Shown here: one piece after another, positions 1-5,356 of the stretch | Layout of the letters: every line of letters starts with the position of its first letter | Position numbering within the stretch: the first letter of the stretch is position 1 | Assembly: GCA_002292925.1 (NCBI GenBank) | Contig: DBCF01000083.1 | Location: forward strand, 13,560 to 27,448 | DNA length: 13,889 nucleotides | Source: Roseiflexaceae bacterium UBA965 | GTDB taxonomy: Bacteria; Chloroflexota; Chloroflexia; Chloroflexales; Roseiflexaceae | Direction: 5' to 3' | Position numbers and translations under genes: made by a program | The notes under the pieces: model-generated | Told to the model about the DNA's origin: nothing | Seen by the model: the letters and a program-made list of their open reading frames with translations, nothing else | The model's database searches: none

Positions 1-405
1 CCTGATGGCGGCTTCTACGGCTTCGGCATCAATGCTCCAGCTTTTGGGTTCGACGTCGACCACAACGGGTAGTGCACCCGCTGCCATGGGGGCATAGGCA
101 GTTGCGGCAAAGGTCAATCCAGGTACGATGACTTCGTCACCCCAGCCAATATTGAGTGCTTTGAGGGCGACTTCCATAGTGACCGTGCCATTTACCATCA
201 AAATCCCATGTTTGCTTCCTTGAAATTGGGCAAAGTCGGCACAAAATTGGGCATTGTAGGGGCCAGGCTCGGGGTATCCACCCCAACGCCCGCTCCGTAG
301 TGCCTCAATCAAACGAGCCTCGTCACGCTCATCGTGTACGGGCCATTCGGGGTATCCTTGTGGGCGTATGGGAGAACCTCCGGCAATGGCAAGTTGATCT
401 GACAT
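1..405 (-). CDS. DegT/DnrJ/EryC1/StrS family PLP-dependent aminotransferase (N-terminal part, cut by window edge)
   Basis: The open frame runs leftward from an ATG at 403-405 off the window start, giving 135 N-terminal codons. The start is fixed by a strong ribosome binding site (AAGGAGG, about 6 bases upstream on the minus strand). The protein opens with LAIAGGSPIRP, continues with SGRWGG, and has the family hallmark GDEVIVPGLTFAATAYAP followed by PVVVDVEP. These match the PLP-binding large domain of the aspartate-aminotransferase-fold sugar aminotransferases. The opening resembles the scyllo-inosose/AHBA-synthase branch more than the lipid-A type, but the substrate cannot be read from this part. 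Such enzymes transfer an amino group, usually from glutamate or glutamine, to a keto sugar or keto cyclitol in the cytoplasm. The catalytic lysine lies beyond the window, so activity cannot be judged. The family call is firm and the substrate is open. Confidence 0.9.
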   Translation of the reverse strand, partial: MSDQLAIAGGSPIRPQGYPEWPVHDERDEARLIEALRSGRWGGYPEPGPYNAQFCADFAQFQGSKHGILMVNGTVTMEVALKALNIGWGDEVIVPGLTFAATAYAPMAAGALPVVVDVEPKSWSIDAEAVEAAIR

Positions 406-515
406 CGTCTTCCTCCTTGATGCGTTATTTGGTTAAATTTGGGGTGGAAAAAATGCGTGCCCAATGGTCATTAATGAGCAGACGTACTGCGTCGCATGAT
501 GATGTCCGTACTATG

Positions 516-544
516 AGTATACTTGAAAATTTCTGTGGGGTCGA
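516..544 (-). promoter_or_regulatory. Possible sigma-70-type promoter for the aminotransferase gene
   Basis: On the minus strand, TCGACC (positions 539-544; 4 of 6 matches to TTGACA) is followed after exactly 17 bases by TATACT (516-521; 5 of 6 matches to TATAAT). Transcription would start near 509 and leave a leader of about 100 bases. The site lies beyond the hairpin that probably ends the kinase transcript, so it would give the aminotransferase its own promoter. The -35 box is weak. Confidence 0.35.
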
Positions 545-569
545 TGATGCGCTGTTGTGCAAATGCAAC

Positions 570-617
570 AAAGCCACCAATTTACCCGTTTGCTACGATG
601 GGTAGATTGGTGGCTTT
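570..617 (-). terminator. Hairpin terminator after the kinase gene
   Basis: A perfect 12-bp stem (AAAGCCACCAAT at 570-581 with ATTGGTGGCTTT at 606-617) continues, after one mismatch, into five more pairs (TACCC 583-587 with GGGTA 600-604). The loop is 12 bases. It lies 42 bases past the kinase stop codon. On the minus strand the stem is followed by a moderately T-rich tail (TTTGTTGCATTT), and on the plus strand there is no T run. It therefore most likely terminates the leftward kinase transcript, though the interrupted T tract makes it a less than ideal intrinsic terminator. Confidence 0.65.
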
Positions 618-659
618 CCATAATGGATCGCGTAGAAACCGCGCGCATACCGGTGCGAT

Positions 660-2420
660 TTACGGCTGACGCACGGTAACGACAATCGTCGTACCATCGG
701 GAACTAGGCTCCCAATGGTTGGTTCGGTACTCGCGACTTGACCGGCCGCGACGGTATCACAGAGCGTGCCAAGGGTATCACACCCTTGATAGACCACATT
801 GGTGGTGGTAATGCCTGCAGATTGAAGCAATTTGAGTGCGTCTATTTCAGAAATATTCACCACATTGGGGACGCGTCGATTGGCACCGAGGCTGGCATAA
901 ATACGTACGGTATCGCCGGCTTGTAAGGCGGAATCAGGTACGGGATCGGTGCGGATGACATGATTGATCTCAATTGTGGCGTTGTATTCTTCGATGAGGA
1001 TTACGCGGAGATTCATGCCTTCGAGTTGTTGGCGTACTTCATTGGCATTGAGGTCAACCACCTGAGCGGGGACACGGGGTGTCATTTTGCCTAAACTCGT
1101 GATGTAATGGACGGTTTTGTCTGCTGGTGCAGCATCACCGGCACTCGGGTTTTGGCTCATGATGAGCCCTTTGGGGATATCGTTGGAGTATTTGGCTTCA
1201 TCTGCCACCGCCGTAAGCCCAGCACTCGTCAATATGGCGATGGCATCGGCCTCGTTGCGGTTGCGCAGATCTGGCACACTGGCACTCGAGAAAGAAATAA
1301 TCGCCGTTGGCGTTGCGTCATTGAGTGGTTGCGTCGCGGTGGGTGCGGTATTGCGTGTGGCATTGGGGGCAATGAGCCCATTAAATGACCCAATGGCAAA
1401 GAGATAAAACACCCCGAGGGCGAGGGTTAGTAATAACAAGAGTAGTAAAAAACCGCCAAATTCGCGCCCGGCCCGTGAAGGCAGGGGGGATGTGATTGTG
1501 GAGCGCTTGGGGGGTAAATTGCGCATCCCAGCCGAAATCGACGTGGCACTGCGTCCATTGCCATTGGGTGTCCGCACTGGTCGTGGGGCAGTATCGCGGA
1601 CTTCGGTTTCTTCTTGGGCGCGGAGCAACTGCCCAAATTCTTTGGCAGTGGCAGGGCGCTCTGAGGGGTTTTTGGCGAGTGCGCGCATGATGAGTTGCTC
1701 AAGCGCTGGTGAAACACTCGGGTTATGTCGGCGAATGGGAGGTGGCTTGGAGCCTACGTGTTGTAAGGCCACCGCCACCGCACTATCACCCATAAAGGGC
1801 AATTGTCCGGTGAGCGCTTCGTAGATGGTGACTGCCAAGGCATAGATATCAGATTGGGCAGTTGCCGGTTGCCCACGTGCTTGCTCAGGTGAAATATAGT
1901 CGGCGGTGCCAAAGGTCACGCCGGTCTCAGTTTGGGCGGTCGAAAGCCCGCTTTTGGCGATACCAAAATCAGTGATTTTGGCAGTACCGTCATGAGAAAC
2001 CATGATGTTTTGGGGTTTGACGTCACGATGCACCATACCAAGTTGGTGGGCTGCGTCGAGACCATCGGCAATGGCGCTGGTGATTTGTAGCACCTGTTGC
2101 ACTGGGAGCTGTTTGTAGCGCAAAATCATGCTTTTGAGGTCACTACCGTCGACGAACTCCATTACGATGAAGTGCTGGCGTTCTTCTTGACCGACATCAT
2201 AAATATCGACGATGCTGGGGTGGCGTAGATTGGCTGCAGCCTGGGCTTCGTGGCTGAAGCGTTGCAAAAAATTCAAATCACTCGCATGATGCGGGTGCAG
2301 AATCTTGATGGCAACGACCCGATTGAGGCGTACGTCACGACCACGGTAGACCGTGGCCATGCCACCGTCACCAATTTTTTCTTCGAGTTCGTAACGCTGA
2401 TTCAGTATTTTTGATTGCAT
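660..2420 (-). CDS. Membrane Ser/Thr protein kinase with three extracellular PASTA repeats (PknB/PrkC/StkP type)
   Basis: This is a 586-residue bacterial Hanks-type kinase. The cytoplasmic kinase domain (about residues 10-275) has the glycine loop GDGGMATVY, Lys39 in VAIK, the catalytic loop HRDVKPQN (Asp133), DFG (Asp151) and a SPE motif in the activation segment. A basic, Ser/Pro-rich linker leads to one membrane helix near residues 320-345, which contains seven consecutive leucines. After a Thr/Ala-rich spacer come three PASTA units (VPDL, VPAQ and VPNV starts) that extend to the C terminus. In this family the PASTA part binds cell-wall fragments or lipid II and the kinase phosphorylates cell-division and wall enzymes; the ligand here is unknown. 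I chose ATG 2418-2420, 14 bases after the upstream nuclease stop. A longer in-frame start at 2510 would overlap the nuclease gene and add a non-homologous extension. No clear Shine-Dalgarno precedes the chosen start, so translation may be coupled to the nuclease. Confidence 0.95.
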   Translation of the reverse strand: MQSKILNQRYELEEKIGDGGMATVYRGRDVRLNRVVAIKILHPHHASDLNFLQRFSHEAQAAANLRHPSIVDIYDVGQEERQHFIVMEFVDGSDLKSMILRYKQLPVQQVLQITSAIADGLDAAHQLGMVHRDVKPQNIMVSHDGTAKITDFGIAKSGLSTAQTETGVTFGTADYISPEQARGQPATAQSDIYALAVTIYEALTGQLPFMGDSAVAVALQHVGSKPPPIRRHNPSVSPALEQLIMRALAKNPSERPATAKEFGQLLRAQEETEVRDTAPRPVRTPNGNGRSATSISAGMRNLPPKRSTITSPLPSRAGREFGGFLLLLLLLTLALGVFYLFAIGSFNGLIAPNATRNTAPTATQPLNDATPTAIISFSSASVPDLRNRNEADAIAILTSAGLTAVADEAKYSNDIPKGLIMSQNPSAGDAAPADKTVHYITSLGKMTPRVPAQVVDLNANEVRQQLEGMNLRVILIEEYNATIEINHVIRTDPVPDSALQAGDTVRIYASLGANRRVPNVVNISEIDALKLLQSAGITTTNVVYQGCDTLGTLCDTVAAGQVASTEPTIGSLVPDGTTIVVTVRQP

Positions 2421-2434
2421 GTTGGTAGGTTTAC

Positions 2435-2941
2435 TTACGCAAATGTACGACGAATAGCAGGGTTGGCCGGTGTATGGGTGACGATGCCGAGATGTGCTTC
2501 GAGTAAACACAAATTGATGACATCTTCTTGGTTGTAATGAAGCAAGATTTCGAGTGATTGCTGGTCATGGAGATCTTCGTAGCGCCGCCAGAGCCGCGGA
2601 GCATCGAATCCACTTATGCCAGCCGTGGCGCGCTGGATGCCAACGTGTGTTTCGATGAGCTTGAGCCCACCGCGTAGCCCGCGCTTGCGACACACCAACA
2701 TCAAATCACTGTGTGTGTAATCGTTTAACAAATTAATCCGTAAACGACGCTTGATGAACGGTAAGTCGAAACCTGAACCGTTGAATGTGACAATCGTTTC
2801 AACACCTTCGAGGGCGCTGTAGATTGCCAAATCATTAATCCCGCCATCAATGAGCTGAATTGTGCCGATGTCACTACGATAAATGCCGATAACACTTATG
2901 CGCTGGTCATGGGTTGTTTCGATGTCGAGATACGCACGCAT
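2435..2941 (-). CDS. Small RNase H-fold DEDD-type 3'-5' exonuclease (YprB/RNase_H_2-like)
   Basis: This 168-residue protein is little more than one ribonuclease-H-like exonuclease domain. It shows the DEDD acidic motifs: DIET near the N terminus (Asp6, Glu8), TFNGSGFDLPF (Asp59), HSDLM (Asp79), and HYNQEDVINL with Tyr136 and Asp140, which fits the DEDDy pattern. Proteins of this type bind two metal ions and remove nucleotides from 3' ends; the substrate, DNA or RNA, cannot be told from sequence. The start at 2939-2941 is supported by GGGAG six bases upstream. An in-frame ATG 12 codons earlier lacks this and would add residues before the first beta strand. It is the first gene of a two-gene unit with the PASTA kinase, behind a near-consensus promoter. 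The pairing does not suggest a shared job that I recognise. Confidence 0.85.
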   Translation of the reverse strand: MRAYLDIETTHDQRISVIGIYRSDIGTIQLIDGGINDLAIYSALEGVETIVTFNGSGFDLPFIKRRLRINLLNDYTHSDLMLVCRKRGLRGGLKLIETHVGIQRATAGISGFDAPRLWRRYEDLHDQQSLEILLHYNQEDVINLCLLEAHLGIVTHTPANPAIRRTFA

Positions 2942-3008
2942 CCAAAACTCCCACCCACATCTGGCAGAGCAGGGCACAGATGGAAATAACTATACAATAA
3001 CATGGCTA

Positions 3009-3037
3009 ATTATGACATACTGTAGTGCACATGTCAA
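3009..3037 (-). promoter_or_regulatory. Near-consensus sigma-70-type promoter for the nuclease-kinase unit
   Basis: On the minus strand a perfect TTGACA (3032-3037) is separated by exactly 17 bases from CATAAT (3009-3014; 5 of 6 matches). Transcription would begin near 3002, about 60 bases before the nuclease start codon. The region also contains an inverted repeat, TGACAT (3013-3018) with ATGTCA (3031-3036), that overlaps both promoter elements and could be an operator. Confidence 0.75.
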
Positions 3038-3069
3038 AACAGATATATACCGCAGTGGTATACTGTATT

Positions 3070-3098
3070 TTGACATTTTTGGTACCAAACGATACGTT
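3070..3098 (+). promoter_or_regulatory. Candidate promoter for the nucleoside hydrolase gene
   Basis: A perfect TTGACA (3070-3075) is followed after 17 bases by TACGTT (3093-3098), a poor -10 box with 3 of 6 matches. A start near 3105 would give a leader of about 19 bases containing the AAAGGAAG ribosome binding site. The weak -10 with a perfect -35 would fit a promoter that needs help or is regulated. The spacer holds a perfect 12-bp palindrome, annotated separately. Confidence 0.5.
3078..3089. promoter_or_regulatory. Perfect palindrome TTTGGTACCAAA, candidate operator
   Basis: This 12-bp perfect inverted repeat lies wholly inside the 17-base spacer between the proposed -35 and -10 boxes of the nucleoside hydrolase promoter. 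A dimeric regulator bound there would directly block or reshape the promoter. The regulator is not encoded in this window. A chance palindrome is possible. Confidence 0.45.
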
Positions 3099-3123
3099 AA
3101 AACGATTAAAGGAAGATTACATT

Positions 3124-4146
3124 ATGCCACGTCCGGTGATTCTTGATACCGATCCTGGTATCGATGATGCACTCGCCATATTATTGGCGATTGCATCCCC
3201 TGAAGTCGATTTACGTGGAGTGAGCGTGACGGGTGGCAACTGCCCACTCGCTGATGGCTGGCACAATGCCCGCAACGTGCTGGCACTCGCCCAGCGCACT
3301 GACATCCCCGCCTTGGCCGGGGTCGCATTGCCACTGTTGCGTCCAGCGTTTACCGCTGCCGAAACGCACGGAGCCAGCGGGCTCGGCTATGCCGTATTGC
3401 CTCCGTCATCAGCCCCCCAGGTCAGTGAGCACGGGGTTGATTTTATCATCCGCGAAATCATGGCCCAGCCAGGTGAGGTGACGTTGGTGCCCGTGGCGCC
3501 ATTGACCAATATCGCCATGGCTATTCGTAAAGCCCCCGAGATTGTTCCCGCCGTGCGCCAAGTGATTATCATGGGTGGGGCGGTGCGCGCCGATGGCAAT
3601 ACCACGTCGCTCGCAGAGTTTAATTTTTTTGTTGATCCCCATGCTGCCCACATTGTGCTGACCAGTGGGATGCCGATTACGTTGGTGCCGTGGGACATTA
3701 CCGTCGAAGTAATGCTTTTTCAACAACATGTTGACCGCCTGCTCCAAGTTGATTCGCCGGTGTCGCGTTTCATTGCAGCAGCGACACGGTTTTATATGGA
3801 ATTTCATCAGGCCAGCTTTGGCGTGTCAGGATGCGCCATCAACGACCCCGTAGCCTTGGCACTAGCATTTATGCCTGAATTGGCTACGACCCGCGCAGTC
3901 CGCATCGACATTGAGCATACCAGTGAGCTGACCATGGGTAAGACGGTGTTGAGTTATGTGGGTGATGAATCACACCCTCCCTGTGATACTGATATGACAG
4001 GATTTGATAGTACGCGCTGGCCTGCAACGTGGCGGTCGATGCATCGCCCGGTGCCCAATGTACAACTGGTGACGGCGTTTGATACCCCACGCTTTATCGA
4101 AATGTTTGTGACACGGATGGAAGCCCTCGCACAGCAGATCCGCTAG
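3124..4146 (+). CDS. Inosine/uridine-preferring nucleoside hydrolase family protein
   Basis: This 340-residue protein has the calcium- and ribose-binding signature ILDTDPGIDDALAILLA at residues 6-22, including Asp8, Asp10, Asp14 and Asp15. It also has VPVAPLTNIA, IIMGGAV, and AEFNFFVDPHAA, where Glu165 and Asn167 are the usual ribose contacts. Family members hydrolyse the N-glycosidic bond of ribonucleosides to free base and ribose in salvage. The C-terminal HDP motif, whose His is the proposed leaving-group acid in the Crithidia enzyme, reads NDP here (Asn240-Asp241-Pro242). The calcium-ligand Asp is kept. Activity, specificity, or a different N-ribosyl substrate is therefore uncertain. The start at 3124 follows AAAGGAAG; earlier in-frame ATGs lie upstream of the promoter. 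PspC follows after 74 bases with no terminator visible between them, so co-transcription is likely. Confidence 0.93.
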   Translation: MPRPVILDTDPGIDDALAILLAIASPEVDLRGVSVTGGNCPLADGWHNARNVLALAQRTDIPALAGVALPLLRPAFTAAETHGASGLGYAVLPPSSAPQVSEHGVDFIIREIMAQPGEVTLVPVAPLTNIAMAIRKAPEIVPAVRQVIIMGGAVRADGNTTSLAEFNFFVDPHAAHIVLTSGMPITLVPWDITVEVMLFQQHVDRLLQVDSPVSRFIAAATRFYMEFHQASFGVSGCAINDPVALALAFMPELATTRAVRIDIEHTSELTMGKTVLSYVGDESHPPCDTDMTGFDSTRWPATWRSMHRPVPNVQLVTAFDTPRFIEMFVTRMEALAQQIR

Positions 4147-4220
4147 CGTAATATGCAACCATCACCACGATACATGCGTCGTACGGGGCAGGAATATTAG
4201 TGTTGTACAGGGAGTTGATT

Positions 4221-4577
4221 ATGACTATTCAACAAAAATTAACCCGCAGTCGCAGTGATCGCTTGATTAGTGGCGTATGTGGTGGATTAGCGCGTTATTT
4301 TTCACTCGATACCGTATTGGTACGTGGCATATTTGTGGTGGTTGGATTGATGAGCATGGGGATGGCGGCGATTTTGTACTTGGCGGCGATTTTTTTGATC
4401 CCCGAAGAAAGTGAAATCGGTGCAGCCAACCAAAATCATCCGGGCTGGCGCTTTGACCCGTGGACCGGCGAGCGCGTCAATGCACCCAAATCTGCTGAAC
4501 CCCAAAACGAAATCGTGGCAGTACCCGCTACCACAACTGCTACTCAATCATCCAATGAAAACGCAGATATGCGCTAA
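4221..4577 (+). CDS. PspC-domain small membrane protein
   Basis: This 118-residue protein begins with a PspC domain. A basic segment (RSRSDR) precedes the signature ISGVCGGLARYFSLD (about residues 16-30), then comes a hydrophobic stretch at about 33-60 that fits one or two close membrane passes and ends in FLIPEE. The remaining 55 residues are polar, Pro/Thr/Ser-rich and probably disordered. PspC proteins take part in envelope-stress responses (phage-shock type), but short stand-alone versions are common and mostly uncharacterised. ATG 4221 is chosen because GGGAG lies six bases upstream; the longer in-frame start at 4200 lacks such a site. It is probably the second gene of the nucleoside hydrolase transcript, and a strong terminator follows. 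Confidence 0.9.
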   Translation: MTIQQKLTRSRSDRLISGVCGGLARYFSLDTVLVRGIFVVVGLMSMGMAAILYLAAIFLIPEESEIGAANQNHPGWRFDPWTGERVNAPKSAEPQNEIVAVPATTTATQSSNENADMR

Positions 4578-4600
4578 TTGCGTATCGTCCCGTGGGTTTC

Positions 4601-4639
4601 ACCCCTGTTGAAGTCACCCCGACTTCAACAGGGGTTTTT
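4601..4639 (+). terminator. Strong intrinsic terminator after the PspC gene
   Basis: A perfect 15-bp stem (ACCCCTGTTGAAGTC at 4601-4615 with GACTTCAACAGGGGT at 4621-4635) closes a five-base loop (ACCCC) and runs into TTTTT (4635-4639) on the plus strand. It lies 23 bases after the PspC stop. The right arm also encodes the last codons and stop of the convergent SUMF1-fold gene. On the minus strand the stem is not followed by a T run, so it looks directional. Confidence 0.92.
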
Positions 4640-5356
4640 GATGATGCGGAAGCCCAAAAAGGGATTGGTTAATAAAGGATCCATCCGGAAGCGACACGCA
4701 CACCGGGCATACCCATGTGGATTTACATAACAACCACCACGAATCACCCGTCGCCCGCTGGTTTGCAGATTGTTGCGGCCATCGTCGGCCTGATACGGGT
4801 AAGGGTAATCGAGCGACGTCGTCCATTCCCAGACCCCCCCGGCCATATCGAAGCATCCCCACGGGCTGGCACCACTAGGGTAGCTTGCGACGGGGGGGAG
4901 CGCGCTACAGCTGCCACGCACTGCGGCGCGCGTATCATCCCAGTTATTGCCCCACGGGAATTGGCGGCCATCGCTGCCGCGGGCAGCACATTCCCATTGG
5001 GCTTCGTCGGGGAGGGTGTATGTGGCGCTTGTGTGTTGGCTCAGCCAGACACAAAACGCATTGGCCATTGGCCAGGTGATATTGACAACGGGATTGGTGG
5101 GGAATATCGATTGGTGTTGCCAGCTACTCGGTGTTGCGCCACCATCGGCGATAAATGCGGCATATAACGCTACGGTCACAGGTGTGGTGGCGATGGCATA
5201 ACTCGCGAGGGTCACGCGGTGTTGCGGTGATTCTTCGCGGTACGATTCACGGGTACCGCCGTAGGTTTTTGCTAATGTGCTGAGTTCAGACTCGTTGGTG
5301 CCCATCAAAAACGTGGTGGCGGGGATGGTGACAAAGGTGGGCAGTGGGATGGTCAT
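4625..5356 (-). CDS. SUMF1/formylglycine-generating-enzyme-fold protein, probably not a canonical FGE
   Basis: The 243-residue protein is almost entirely one SUMF1 (FGE-sulfatase) domain. It shows IPATTFLMGTNE near the N terminus, PVVNITWPMANAFCVWLS, LPDEAQWECAARG, FPWGNNWDD, FDMAGGVWEWT, RRVIRGGCY and a terminal LGFRII. True FGEs oxidise a sulfatase cysteine to formylglycine with a Cys-x4-Cys copper site just after the RGG motif. Here the cysteines are Cys209, Cys219 and Cys221 with different spacing, so that site appears absent. A binding or different catalytic role, as in many SUMF1-fold paralogues, is more likely. The start ATG (5354-5356) shares ATGA with the SbcC-like gene stop, and GGGAGG lies about seven bases upstream, so translation is probably coupled. 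There is no signal peptide, so it should act in the cytoplasm. Confidence 0.88.
   Translation of the reverse strand: MTIPLPTFVTIPATTFLMGTNESELSTLAKTYGGTRESYREESPQHRVTLASYAIATTPVTVALYAAFIADGGATPSSWQHQSIFPTNPVVNITWPMANAFCVWLSQHTSATYTLPDEAQWECAARGSDGRQFPWGNNWDDTRAAVRGSCSALPPVASYPSGASPWGCFDMAGGVWEWTTSLDYPYPYQADDGRNNLQTSGRRVIRGGCYVNPHGYARCACRFRMDPLLTNPFLGFRIIKNPC

Noticed and set aside
300..605. 101-codon open frame on the plus strand
   Set aside because: It overlaps the aminotransferase start and its ribosome binding site on the opposite strand, ends within the terminator hairpin, and has no recognisable domain or own ribosome binding site.
2421..2510. N-terminal extension of the kinase from an upstream ATG
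   Set aside because: It would overlap the nuclease coding sequence by 76 bases and adds a His/Arg/Ser-rich stretch not seen in kinases; the ATG at 2418-2420 directly precedes the kinase fold.
3025..3123. N-terminal extension of the nucleoside hydrolase
   Set aside because: It lies over both predicted promoters, and the family begins with a few residues before ILDTDPG; the ATG at 3124 has a ribosome binding site.
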